A stretch of DNA of 64,000 nucleotides from JACNKV01 sp964422145 (GTDB lineage: Bacteria > Fidelibacterota > Marinisomatia > Marinisomatales > JACNKV01). The stretch is from positions 148,483-212,482 of the forward strand of contig CAYQZV010000003.1 of NCBI GenBank assembly GCA_964422145.1. The letters run 5' to 3'. Below, in pieces: positions 52,679 through 63,200 of this stretch. A program made the position numbers and the translations under genes. The notes under the pieces were generated by a model. The model saw nothing but the letters and a program-made list of their open reading frames with translations. It was not told the origin of the DNA and did not search any database. Positions within the stretch are counted from its first letter, which is position 1. The number at the start of each line of letters is the position of its first letter.

Positions 52679-52764
52679 AACTCGTCTCGGTTGATTCTGA
52701 TTCCCGTTTGTTTGTTATGGTATAAAATACGGAAATTGCGGTATTCAAATCAGCGATTCATTTC

Positions 52765-53865
52765 ATGCGTAAACTCGACTATTACCTCATCAAACAGTTT
52801 GTCACCATCTTGGTCATGGCCCTCATCGGTTTCATTTCTATTTTTATTATCGTTGATCTTTTCGAAAATTTGGATCGCTTTATTGATAACAGTGTTCCCA
52901 TCCCGATTGTTATTTCATATTACGGCTATACCATTCCATGGTTCATTAACATCGGATTACCGATGGCAACCTTGATCGCTACGGTTTTCAGCGTTGGACT
53001 AATGGTCAAACGAAATGAATGGACTGCTATGAAATCCACTGGGATCAGCCTATATCGTGTTGCAATTCCTCTCATTTCCGTCGGGGTCCTATTGAGTCTG
53101 ATGTCCTTTGAGTTTGATAATAAACTGGTCAGTTGGGGAAATGAACATCGATACGACATCGAACGGGAGTATATGAAAAAACGATCCCGAGGATCGATTA
53201 AGCGGGTTAAAAAATCATTATCTGATGTTTTTCTTCAGAAAAATGAGAAAACACATATCGCATTATCAAAGTATCTTGTCCATCAGACTTTCGCAAAAGG
53301 CATCTCAATTGTCGAACTGGAAAATGATATCATCTCAAAACGGATCGATGCAAAGACGATGGTTTGGCAAGACAGTTTATCGCTTTGGAACGTCTCCAAT
53401 TATTCGATCCGGTATTTTGATCCTGATGGCAAAGAGACTCAAGTTATCCTGTCAGAGGAAGATATGTTAATGCCTTTGAATTTTACACCGGAGGATATTA
53501 CTAAACAGTTCAAATCACCGGAAGAATTGAATTTTAACGAACTCACCCAGCGGATTGAACTTTTAAAAGAAAATGGAGTTCAAACCACTCATTGGGAAGT
53601 TACACGCCACTTCAAAATCGCTTTCGCTTTTACCAATATGATCGTAATCCTGTTTGGATTACCGCTTGTTGTCCTCAAACAAAAAGGCGGATTGTCGTTT
53701 GGCGCAGGGATGAGTGTTTTTGTGATCTTCGGATATTATGCATTTATCAAATTCGGTCAATCACTAGGATTCAAAGAAATACTGGAACCGTTTCTCTCGG
53801 CTTGGATCGGGAATATCGTATTTTGTATCGGGGGTATTTTACTGCTGATCAGCGTCCGGAAGTGA
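52765..53865 (+). CDS. LptF/LptG family permease
   Basis: Inner-membrane part of the LPS export complex LptB2FG, 366 residues. Three helices (about 12-35, 55-80, 97-118) precede a periplasmic beta-jellyroll domain (about 130-270, with KTMVWQDSLSLWNVSNYSI), followed by three helices. KLDYYLIKQFVTILVMALIG at the start is characteristic of YjgP/YjgQ proteins, and GLPLVV near 295 is also typical. LptF and LptG are hard to separate in single copy; the sister gene is not in this window. The last 27 bases overlap the convergent barrel gene. Confidence 0.9.
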   Translation: MRKLDYYLIKQFVTILVMALIGFISIFIIVDLFENLDRFIDNSVPIPIVISYYGYTIPWFINIGLPMATLIATVFSVGLMVKRNEWTAMKSTGISLYRVAIPLISVGVLLSLMSFEFDNKLVSWGNEHRYDIEREYMKKRSRGSIKRVKKSLSDVFLQKNEKTHIALSKYLVHQTFAKGISIVELENDIISKRIDAKTMVWQDSLSLWNVSNYSIRYFDPDGKETQVILSEEDMLMPLNFTPEDITKQFKSPEELNFNELTQRIELLKENGVQTTHWEVTRHFKIAFAFTNMIVILFGLPLVVLKQKGGLSFGAGMSVFVIFGYYAFIKFGQSLGFKEILEPFLSAWIGNIVFCIGGILLLISVRK

Positions 53866-55290
53866 TTCCGGTTCAGGAGACGGTGCAGATGCCGACTCCA
53901 ATATCTTATCCTTGACTCCGCCTTTTCGACTACGGAAACTCGTGATCGCAATTGATGCAGACACATTGATTCCACGCATGGTATGAATCCAAACTCCGTT
54001 ACGGAACCCTAAACCAAAGTCGAAAATCACCGGTCCTTTATGAACACCAAATCCCATCGATAATTCTGTTAAATCGGTTCCGCCCCATCCAAATCCAACC
54101 CGAAGCGGCACTGATGGGAATTTGAGAAACTCCAATCCGGCAGACCATTTCCATCCCTGCCGAGCGTAGAAGCGATTCTCAAATCCTGCAACAATATCGG
54201 ATACGAATAAATAATGATCTTTTTTATAGGATAAACCCAGTCGGAACAACGCCGGATAGTTTGTAGAAAAAGTCTTTAGCTTTCCATTTTCATCTAAGTT
54301 TCTCACGACACGCTGTTCACTGTGGAACAATGTATCTCCGCCCAAAGATGTTGCATTTAATGAATCGATCGAAAACGTAAATAAAATTGCCATCGAATCA
54401 TTCAAAGCTGTTCCGCCCCAACTATTATGCCAGAGATCATCATCGTTTCCGTAAACACCGTCACTTCCTGCAAGGATGTCCTTTGTGATGCTGGGTTTAT
54501 TCCAATTGATGGATCCAATCGCATTGATGATTGACGCCCCCAATTTCCATCCATTGATATCACACGTGACAAAACCAATATCCAACCCGAGTCCAGACCC
54601 GCCGACACCCTGTCTCATCAGATAAGTGCCTTCTCCGTAAATACTATCACCCGTGTTGACGATCGAAGATGAACTTGAATCAGGATCAGCACCAAAATAG
54701 TAAAGTCCCTGTAAGTACTTAAAGGTCAGACCGAATGCAAACTTTTCATACGGTACCGCAAATGAAAAGCCAACTTCATTCACGCCAAGCATCTCGTAAT
54801 GCATCGTGACATCAATATTCGGTAGACCGGCATTTCCGTAGAGTAATAACTTCATAACACCCAGCGGAATTCTGACGTTGTTCATCATAACAAGATTCGT
54901 GGTTAATGCCATATTCCCCGATGCGTAATTCAACCCCGGGAGAGGAACGTGAACGTCCTGAAAGAAGTTCAATCCGTCTTCTGCAAAATTCTTGTATAAT
55001 GCGTCTTTTTCTTTTGTGTAAAGCGTATCCCCGCTTAAGTTACTTAGATTCGCCAATGATGCCCAATTATTGATAATCCCAAAATCAAATCCGCCCAATT
55101 GAAGCATAAACGGTTTTTCTTTTTGGTAAGCCAATAATGCCGGATTGCATCCAATGGCATATACACCGTCAGCGATGGTCGTATAGGCACCGGAAAGTCC
55201 AACAGATCTGGCATCGCGACGTGTTTGAGAAAATCCTGCCGTTACAAAACAGATGATGAGTAAAATGCTGATATAATATCTCATTTTCAT
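53839..55290 (-). CDS. DUF5723-type outer-membrane beta-barrel protein
   Basis: Predicted outer-membrane protein of 483 residues. Signal peptide 1-21 (ISILLIICFVTAGFSQ), then the PorV/FadL-like start RSVGLSGAYTTIADGVYAIGCNPALLA, in which the N-terminal GLxGA(Y)T and NPA motif is typical. Alternating amphipathic strands continue to a C-terminal barrel end (VSASIAITSF), followed by a 35-residue polar tail. It probably acts as a pore or as a partner of surface proteins. It overlaps the 953-residue lipoprotein gene by 4 bases, so the two are translationally coupled. Exact family is less certain than the barrel call. Confidence 0.75.
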   Translation of the reverse strand: MKMRYYISILLIICFVTAGFSQTRRDARSVGLSGAYTTIADGVYAIGCNPALLAYQKEKPFMLQLGGFDFGIINNWASLANLSNLSGDTLYTKEKDALYKNFAEDGLNFFQDVHVPLPGLNYASGNMALTTNLVMMNNVRIPLGVMKLLLYGNAGLPNIDVTMHYEMLGVNEVGFSFAVPYEKFAFGLTFKYLQGLYYFGADPDSSSSSIVNTGDSIYGEGTYLMRQGVGGSGLGLDIGFVTCDINGWKLGASIINAIGSINWNKPSITKDILAGSDGVYGNDDDLWHNSWGGTALNDSMAILFTFSIDSLNATSLGGDTLFHSEQRVVRNLDENGKLKTFSTNYPALFRLGLSYKKDHYLFVSDIVAGFENRFYARQGWKWSAGLEFLKFPSVPLRVGFGWGGTDLTELSMGFGVHKGPVIFDFGLGFRNGVWIHTMRGINVSASIAITSFRSRKGGVKDKILESASAPSPEPESLPDADQQ

Positions 55291-58148
55291 CGGATTCTGT
55301 TCCTCTTGGATACTGATTTATCCAATAACGAATGATGATCAGATTTACTCGATGTTCTGGTCTGTTCAATCACGCTGAAATACCATCCGCTGATATCTTC
55401 AATTCCATCACCTGATATACGGATTCTCACACTGTCAGAAATCGTATACGTGTTTGGTGTCCATACGAGAGAATCGTTATTTGGGATATCAGATGAAATC
55501 GATGCCCATTCCGGATCAGTACCTAATCCCCAATCAACGGATATTGTTTCAATACTACCCAATGTATGCCAACGGATCACATACGGGTTTCCTGCGATTA
55601 ACGTTTCCCCTCCGTTCGGATCTGCAACAATCAATTCATCTTCTGGGATATCAAGCATCCCGGTATTGCTGATCATCATTGTGATCGATGATTGGATGTC
55701 AATATAGTCTGATTGATTAAAATAGACCGGAGTGTCCTGCGTTCCATACAAATGGAACTTCGGAATCACAAAATGTCCGCCGATATCCGTAAACAACCGG
55801 ATACGTTCATTTCCGATTTCAAATGCGAATGATGTATCACTCTGTTCATTCACCGGGTCAGGTAAAATGAAATAAAGGAGCGTATCAATATACGCAAAAA
55901 CTGTATCAATCCCTGTTCCGGATCGCTTCACCAAATAGGGCATCCCGTCAATACAGTCACTGTAATCAGACATTGTATTGAAAATATGATAATTCCCGAT
56001 TACAGGATTTAATTCATCACAATTATCAACAATAAATATCTCATCTGCCGGATTCCAGCCCTCCATCACAACGAGTGAATCCCTTAAAGCATCCAGCATC
56101 TCTGATGTTGTATCTAACGGGAAATATTCTTGATTTGAAAAGAGCAGAGATAAATTACCGCCTACCGGTATATGATTGGTTATATTTGCATTCAATGATG
56201 TTTTGTATAACGAACTCCGAATTCGGTTTCGTGTTGTGTGATCCATATCCGCGATATAAGAAGCGTTGGCAGGCAGGAACCGCATTTCAGCCAAGATCAC
56301 TTCAAATGGCGCGTGAATAATGTATTTACCATAGATAAATGTTCCGGCTTCCAAAACAACACGTCCGTCAATGCGTGCATCAGTTGTGATAACCATTCTT
56401 TCGGGATTAGCCGAGAGAAGATCAACGATTGAATTTCCTTCCACTGCTGCATTGATTACCGAATCTGAAGGAATGCTATCCAATGGATGGGTGAATAAAT
56501 ATGTGGTGGTTCCGTTTTTATCTAACCGGATAATCGTTTTGGATGAATCATACAATGCGATACCTGTTGTATCGATCATACTCAAAACATTGACGTTGAC
56601 CGAATCCTGAAATTGCGGATAACCCACGATGTCTATAGCAATAGAAATCGGTGAGGAGATTGTATTGTACATTTCAAATTCAAGCGATGCATCTGAGAAT
56701 ATAATCCCATCCATTCCGCGGGGGATGTCTTCAATAAGATGACTTCTGGTTGGGAACGGTTCAACGATCATGGCTTCCAGCGATTCAAATTTTTGATCGT
56801 AAAAGCGTATGGTCATGGATAAATCACCGATTTCCCCTCCCAGCGGGACCGTTGTGATTTGATCCGGAAGCAACACGGATAAATCCATTTCCAACTCGGT
56901 GATCGGAGATTCAGGATATAATGTGCTCCGAACGGTATCCGACTTCAGATCGAAGAGATGTTCTTGAGTAATTCCGTTGGACAAAACCGTATCTACTTTA
57001 ACATCTTCACCATCCGCAGTAAAGAAATTTTGAAAATCCAGATAAAAATCGATATCAAACGGATAAGTACTTTGCAGATTGGTGATGCTTAGTAAGTTGA
57101 CATTCGGAGGGATAGTAGATCCGCCCGCATAAACACCTTTGAACACTTCGACTTGCGTCGGGAAAGCGACCGGAGCCATTTCCGGTGTGATATCGGTCGG
57201 AGCAATGTGTACAACCGCACTATCTGCGCCGGGGATGCTCAAGCGTAAATTCAATTCGATGAAGAGAGAATCTCCAGCCGTCATAATCACGTTGGCAGAT
57301 GCTGTCTCAATCGAAAAATCCAAATTAAAGGTTAACCAGCTTTTAAGGACTTCATTGGACAAATCCGTTACTTCAACGGCTTCTGTATTATGTCCAATGA
57401 TAGGATCACTATTGTGATGAGCTAACGTGTCTTCCATCGGCAGAGTATTCCCGGTAATCAGTTCAATATTGGTATTTTGAACGGAGGTTGCAATTCCTGC
57501 ATTTCGTACCGTCGTTTGAAAAAAGCTCAATGGATCATTTTGAATTACCAATCCGATCACTTCATCAATCAATGCTGGATCTTGAGGTAATGGCAGATCA
57601 TCTTGGCTGTAAATTTCTAATAACAACTCCTGCGGCTGAAACACCAGATTGAATATATCGGCAATTTGTTGATTCCATTGTTCAGCTGTCAATGTATGAT
57701 CTTCAGTCAGCGGAACAGTGAATGCATTGAAATCTGCATCATACAAAGTTGCCCCGGGAGTTACAACGGGAATGACAAAGGTTGTATCTAAAACAAAAGC
57801 AGGTAATTCAAAATTGATTTCTGTAGATGTGCTTGGAGTTTGGATCTCTAAATATCCGTTAGGGAAATTCACTTCGAAGTAAGACTCATCAACCTCCACT
57901 TTTGGTAATGTACCCTGAAAAATCAACTGCATTCCGGTTGAGTCGTGCGGAAAGATCATCGTGGAGTCTATCATACCGTCCATGTAGTAAGATTCATGAA
58001 TTAAGGGGAATTCAATATCCACAAACCATGTCGGCAATTCAAAATCTGCGGGGTTCTCAAACTCACATCCGAAAGACAATAAAATAAGGCAAACAACCAA
58101 AACGGTATGTCTTGAATGAAATTTGCGTATAGATTTAAAGAAGTTCAA
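55287..58148 (-). CDS. Large lipoprotein with C-terminal Ig-like domain
   Basis: Envelope lipoprotein of 953 residues. TTG start (58148) with GGGAAAG upstream; the N-terminal helix ends in the lipobox LSFGC near 28. Most of the protein is beta-rich with many Asp/Thr/Pro turns and several repeating segments of hydrophobic strands (for example LRLSIPGADSAVVHI, MDLSVLLPDQITTVPLGG). Near 860-945 is a Ser/Thr-rich Ig-like domain of the surface-protein type: DPNGGETLIAGNPYVIRWHT and DSVRIRISGDG. I do not recognise the main body. It is coupled to the downstream barrel protein and likely forms a surface complex with it. Confidence 0.7.
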   Translation of the reverse strand: MNFFKSIRKFHSRHTVLVVCLILLSFGCEFENPADFELPTWFVDIEFPLIHESYYMDGMIDSTMIFPHDSTGMQLIFQGTLPKVEVDESYFEVNFPNGYLEIQTPSTSTEINFELPAFVLDTTFVIPVVTPGATLYDADFNAFTVPLTEDHTLTAEQWNQQIADIFNLVFQPQELLLEIYSQDDLPLPQDPALIDEVIGLVIQNDPLSFFQTTVRNAGIATSVQNTNIELITGNTLPMEDTLAHHNSDPIIGHNTEAVEVTDLSNEVLKSWLTFNLDFSIETASANVIMTAGDSLFIELNLRLSIPGADSAVVHIAPTDITPEMAPVAFPTQVEVFKGVYAGGSTIPPNVNLLSITNLQSTYPFDIDFYLDFQNFFTADGEDVKVDTVLSNGITQEHLFDLKSDTVRSTLYPESPITELEMDLSVLLPDQITTVPLGGEIGDLSMTIRFYDQKFESLEAMIVEPFPTRSHLIEDIPRGMDGIIFSDASLEFEMYNTISSPISIAIDIVGYPQFQDSVNVNVLSMIDTTGIALYDSSKTIIRLDKNGTTTYLFTHPLDSIPSDSVINAAVEGNSIVDLLSANPERMVITTDARIDGRVVLEAGTFIYGKYIIHAPFEVILAEMRFLPANASYIADMDHTTRNRIRSSLYKTSLNANITNHIPVGGNLSLLFSNQEYFPLDTTSEMLDALRDSLVVMEGWNPADEIFIVDNCDELNPVIGNYHIFNTMSDYSDCIDGMPYLVKRSGTGIDTVFAYIDTLLYFILPDPVNEQSDTSFAFEIGNERIRLFTDIGGHFVIPKFHLYGTQDTPVYFNQSDYIDIQSSITMMISNTGMLDIPEDELIVADPNGGETLIAGNPYVIRWHTLGSIETISVDWGLGTDPEWASISSDIPNNDSLVWTPNTYTISDSVRIRISGDGIEDISGWYFSVIEQTRTSSKSDHHSLLDKSVSKRNRIR

Positions 58149-58243
58149 TGTTCAGTCTTTCCCGATGAAATCAATAGTAAAATTCACTCTTTTTTCCGAA
58201 CTATTCCAGTATTTTATTTTCTAATTTCATTTTTTTCTATAAT

Positions 58244-58274
58244 AAAAAAGCCCGATTCATTGAACCGGACTTTT
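58244..58274 (-). terminator. Intrinsic terminator of the LamG/T9SS gene
   Basis: On the minus strand, AAAAGUCCGGUUC, loop AAU, GAAUCGGGCUUUU then more U: a stem with one G-U and one mismatch followed by a U tract, 22 bases after the stop at 58297. The A-rich flank allows weak use on the plus strand too. Confidence 0.8.
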
Positions 58275-58296
58275 ATCTTTTATCTTTAGTCTTCGT

Positions 58297-60042
58297 TTAC
58301 TTGAGGAGAATGATCTTCTGCATAGACGTGTTCTCATTTTGAGTAAGTTTAATCAAGTAAGTTCCTGAGGACAAATTTTCTGCATTCCATCTTGCTGTGT
58401 GGTGTCCTACCGATCTGTGTTGATTGACCAGCGTTACTACTTCTCTTCCCGCCATATCATAAACTGTGAGAGTAACATCTCCGGCGGTGATCAACTCATA
58501 GCTAATCGTTGCTACCGGGTTGAATGGATTCGGATAAGCAGGGTATAATCTAAATGACTGAGGAACAGTATTTGTTTGTACGGCTAATACCGTTACTGAG
58601 TGATACGTCTTTTCTCCTGCATAGCTTACATCAGCTAAACGGTAATCATACTGCTTACTCTCTTCTACTGTATTATCTGTATACCTGTACTCTGTACGAT
58701 ACGTTACACTCCCTTGTCCCTGTAAAGTGGATTCTGTTAGGTAACTTGCGATCTCTCTCCAGCTCTCTTCGTTTGTTTCTCTTCTCTCTAGAATGAAGCC
58801 TATGTTCTCGATCTCACTCTCTGTAATCCAAACGAGTTCGATCTCGCCCTCTCTTGTTGTGTTCGCAGTGAAGGAAGAAAGTTCTACGGGGAGAGAAGCA
58901 TCACCCTCAGCACCCAGAGCATAATATCCGTCCGATAATGCAACATTTGTAAAAGTCACAGCATCTCCAACAATTGAGTTACCAGTTGTAACTGAGGAAA
59001 AATTACCACTTGTTCCAGCACGATAGAGTAATTTATAGTTGGAAGCTGTGCCACTTTGATCTGCATTACCGGTCGCGACGCTGATATCGATTGTGACACT
59101 TGCTGAAACGGTTCCGGTTTCTTCAACCTGCCAAATTCTAGAAGTCCTGATTGTACTGGTAACAGCCGTGAGATCATCTATGGAAGTACTTGAAAGATTG
59201 TTATTTCCAAACACTGCAAAATTACCATCAGCGAGCTGCGAACTAACCTGCAATGATAAACCATCAGATGGATTTGATGTGCTCGTCCCTGTAACAGTCC
59301 AAATAGCTTCTATATCGGTTGTGTAAGTCAAATTAGCCATAGGTGCTGTAGATAAAACCCATACAGGTTCACCAGTATCCCCGACCGAAGATGTTCCTAA
59401 AGTTCCATTGTTTGCATTTGTGCTGTTATCATCCGTAGTTGATCCGGTTCCTTCATTAAAATTCCAATAAGCAACTAAATTACTTTCACTCCCCGTTAGT
59501 TCTGTATGCATATTTGCTTGAATTTCTGATTGAGTGAGGGCTGCATTCCAAATGGTTACTTCATCTATAACACCGTGAAAATTCTGTCCAATGAATAATT
59601 GATTGTCTATATCATCGTCTGCATTTGTTGCTACCGAATAGATATTGATTCCATCATAATATGTAACCTTATTCGTTCCATTATCCGTAACGGCTACATG
59701 ATGCCAACTATTTGCAGAAGGTTCGTATCCTGTATGCTTGTTATAATTGTTACCTACTTGAGTTGTAAGCAAACTTTCACTACCTGTTAAATCAAGTCTA
59801 ACAGCATAACCATCTCCTGATGTTCCTCCGGTTACAGCACCTTTTACTAAAAAATTAGTATTTCCGTCTGTACCATCCCATTTAAACCATATCTGCATGG
59901 TAAAAGGGTAATCAAGGCTTAACGATGCATGGTTATCAACTTCTACGTAATCGTTAGTTCCGTCAAAATCGAGGGCATAATTTGTTGCATTTAGAATACC
60001 GGAAAAAATAAAAGGGTAAAGTAAGTAGCTGAGGTATTTCAT
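58297..60042 (-). CDS. T9SS-exported LamG (laminin-G-like) domain protein
   Basis: Secreted protein of 581 residues. Signal peptide (about 1-19), then a LamG/concanavalin-A-like sandwich at 20-190 (YALDFDGTNDYVEVDNHASL, WHHVAVTDNGTNKVTYYDG, GVIDEVTIWNAALTQSEIQ). A beta-rich middle (230-380) and a fibronectin-like part with LPVELSSFTANTTREGEIEL precede a type A sorting domain with YPAYPNPFNPVATISYEL and a terminal IILLK. The last 200 residues match those of the next upstream gene at both protein and DNA level. Probably a surface adhesin or carbohydrate-binding protein. Confidence 0.85.
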   Translation of the reverse strand: MKYLSYLLYPFIFSGILNATNYALDFDGTNDYVEVDNHASLSLDYPFTMQIWFKWDGTDGNTNFLVKGAVTGGTSGDGYAVRLDLTGSESLLTTQVGNNYNKHTGYEPSANSWHHVAVTDNGTNKVTYYDGINIYSVATNADDDIDNQLFIGQNFHGVIDEVTIWNAALTQSEIQANMHTELTGSESNLVAYWNFNEGTGSTTDDNSTNANNGTLGTSSVGDTGEPVWVLSTAPMANLTYTTDIEAIWTVTGTSTSNPSDGLSLQVSSQLADGNFAVFGNNNLSSTSIDDLTAVTSTIRTSRIWQVEETGTVSASVTIDISVATGNADQSGTASNYKLLYRAGTSGNFSSVTTGNSIVGDAVTFTNVALSDGYYALGAEGDASLPVELSSFTANTTREGEIELVWITESEIENIGFILERRETNEESWREIASYLTESTLQGQGSVTYRTEYRYTDNTVEESKQYDYRLADVSYAGEKTYHSVTVLAVQTNTVPQSFRLYPAYPNPFNPVATISYELITAGDVTLTVYDMAGREVVTLVNQHRSVGHHTARWNAENLSSGTYLIKLTQNENTSMQKIILLK

Positions 60043-60155
60043 CGCAATCTACTCCTTTGCGGTTTGCTTATTATTATTTGAACAAAGACATAGGAATGTA
60101 CCATGACAAATACAAAAAATGCATTATTTATTTTTATCCATAGAAAAGGGAGTAA

Positions 60156-60186
60156 AGAAAAGCCCGATTGAATGAACCGGGCTCCT
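60156..60186 (-). terminator. Intrinsic terminator of the FG-GAP/GLUG gene
   Basis: On the minus strand, GAGCCCGGUUC, loop AUUC, AAUCGGGCUUUUCUUU: a GC-rich stem followed by a U-rich tail, 35 bases after the stop at 60221. Confidence 0.8.
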
Positions 60187-60220
60187 ATCTCATTACTTCT
60201 TACTATTTATAACTTACTAC

Positions 60221-63200
60221 TTACTTCAAAAGAATGATCTTCTGCGTAGATGTGTTCTCTCCTTGAGTGAGTTTAAGGAAGTACGTTCCAGAGGGGTGAG
60301 TGTCTGCATTCCATTGCGCTGTGTGGAATCCACTCTGTCTGTGTTGGTTTATAAGCGTCGTTACTTCTCTTCCCTGTATGTCATAGATCTTGAGGGTGAC
60401 CTGTCCATCATTGATCAACTCATATTGAATCGTTGTCGTTGGGTTGAAAGGATTGGGGTATGCAGGTTGTAAGCGGAATGCTTCAGGGAAGCTCTGTGCT
60501 TCTATCCCTAATACCGTAACAGCATGATACGTCTTCTCTCCTGTGTAACTTACATCAGCGAGTCTATAGTCATATTGGGTATTCGGTTCTACTGTATTAT
60601 CTGTATACCTGTACTCTGTACGATACGTTACACTTCCTTGTCCCTGTAATGTGGGTTCTGTTAAGTAACTGGCGTTCTCTGTCCATGTCTCTTCATTTGA
60701 ATCTTTACGCTCGATGATAAATCCAATGTTCTCTATCTCACTCTCTGTGATCCAAACAAGTTCTATCTCACCGTCTCTCGTTGCATTCGCTGTGAAAGAT
60801 GAAAGAGTGACGGGGAGAGACTGATCTGCTCCGGTTTGCCAGGATAAGATAGGATAGCCGTTATTCACTGTCTGTAATTGATCTGCATCCCAATAATCAT
60901 TTGTTCCATTCGCTGTCTCTGAAACAAAATCCCAGCCTGCTGCTGTGAACGTCGTGTAGTCCTTCATCTCGGATGTCGTCTTGCCTGTACCCGCTGCACT
61001 GCTGCTCTCCCCGGATGTTTGAGTATCCCAGAAACAATTACTTACCGTCTGATTATTCTGTAAAACAGCTAAAAAACCTCCTGTTGATGATGTCCCGCTT
61101 ACTGAACCTGTACTATAACAATTTGTCAGTGAACCGCTCCCGCGTAACTTGCCTGCAAAACCTCCGCTCGTCGCTGCATTGGATACACCTCCTATCGAAT
61201 AACAGTTATCTATTGCGGCTGAACACTGACCAGTAAAACCACCAACCAACGAATTTCCTCCACTACCGGTTACATCGACATCACTATAACTGGAGGATAT
61301 TACCTGGGTTCTTGCTCCCCCTGTGCTGTACAGATTACCAACGAAACCACCTAAGGTATCTGTTCCTGTTACCGTCCCGGTGACATAGCAGTTCTCTATT
61401 GTCGCTGCACCGGTTAAGTATCCAACCATTACACCCACATTGTCTCCACCGCTTACCGTTACATCGGTCAGTTTAATATTACTGATTGTTCCGCCATTCA
61501 CATAACCAAAAAATCCAACATTATCTATAGGAACTCTTAAACCGCCGGATGATCCGTCTATCGTCAATCCGTCTAATGTATATCCGCCGCCGTTAAATGT
61601 CCCTGTAAACGGTGTCGAGGATGTTCCGATCGGTGTAAAGTCAGCTCCCGTTAAATCTAAGTCACCACTCAACTCTATGTGTCCGGACCAGGCATCTGTA
61701 TTCTCCGTTAACCAGACGACTGTCGCAGGGGTCGAAGCATCATAGGGACTTCCTTCTGTTCCTGAACCGGATGGCGTCTCTGCTTGATTATATAAAATCG
61801 TGGATCCGTTCTGCCAGCTTAAAAAAGGATAACCATCATTATATACTCGATTATAATTGTCCATATCCCAGTAGCTATTTGTTCCGTTGGACGTCTCTAC
61901 CTCAAAATCCCAGCCTGCTCCCGTAAACGTAGACGGATCCTTCATCTCTGAAGTCGTTTTACCCGTACCGCCATCACTGGAAGACTGACTCGAAGTTTGG
62001 GTATCCCAGAAAGAATTTGAAATTGAGTAACCAAAGTTATCCCCAATCAATCCTCCAACATTTGTGGTTCCGGAAACGCTCCCCTTGCTATAGCAGTTTG
62101 AAACCGTTGCATTTGAGCTGTTATATCCAACCAGTCCTCCTATTCGGTCAACACCTGTAACAGATCCTGTGCTGTAACAATTCCTTACAAATGTTGACGA
62201 CCAAGAGTAACCCAATAATCCTCCAACATAGTCCCCGGTAGAAGAAACGGAACTTGTCGAGTAGCTTCTGTCAATCGTAGAGCTGCTGCTATTATATCCT
62301 GCTAATCCTCCGGTACTGTTTACTCCTGTTATGGACCCTGTACTATAACAATCTGTTACGGAGGATGTGTTATAAGAATATCCTATTAAAGCCCCGGTAT
62401 TATCCTTACCGGTTATATCTGTATCTGTAAGCCCCAGGTTACTAATTGTAGCACCATCAGTATACCCAAAAAGACCAATATAGTCAGTTGAAGATCGATC
62501 TATAAATAGATTACTTACCGAATAGTCCTGTCCATCATAGTTCCCCTGAAACTTTGTGGTATTATTACCAATGGATGAAAAACCTGCACTGCTGTTCCAT
62601 ACACTCGTCTCAGTTGCATCAATATCCGCTGTTTGAATGAAATACTTTCCGCTCGCCCATTCTGAACTTGTTTCCGACAGCCAGCGCAGATTCGCTAAAT
62701 TTGCAATCTCGTACGGGCTTCCTTCCGTTCCGTTACCGGCACTCGGGGCTGTCGCGAATACGGTAACGTTAGAGAAATACACCGAACCTGCATCAGTTAA
62801 TTCATTTCCACCACTTGCATCGTGGTCTTCTAGATAAGCTCCCACGATGGCATAATCCCCGGATATAGATAAGCTACGACCAAATTGGTCATTACTAGCT
62901 CTATCGCTTGCCACAAGTTTTTGTACTTGCGTCCAACTTGCACCACTATCACTTGTTTGAAACATATACGCCGAACCGGCATCAGATAATGCACTTCCAC
63001 CGCTTGCATCGTGGTCTTCCCAATGAGCCCCCACGATGGCATAGTTTCCGGATATCGATACGGTTCCACCAAACAGATCACTCGCAGCTCTGTCGCTTGC
63101 CACAATTTTTTGTGTTTGTGACCAGGTTTCGCCACTATCACTTGTTTTAAACAGATACGCCGAACCGGCTTTACTTAATTCATTTCCACCGCTTGCATCG

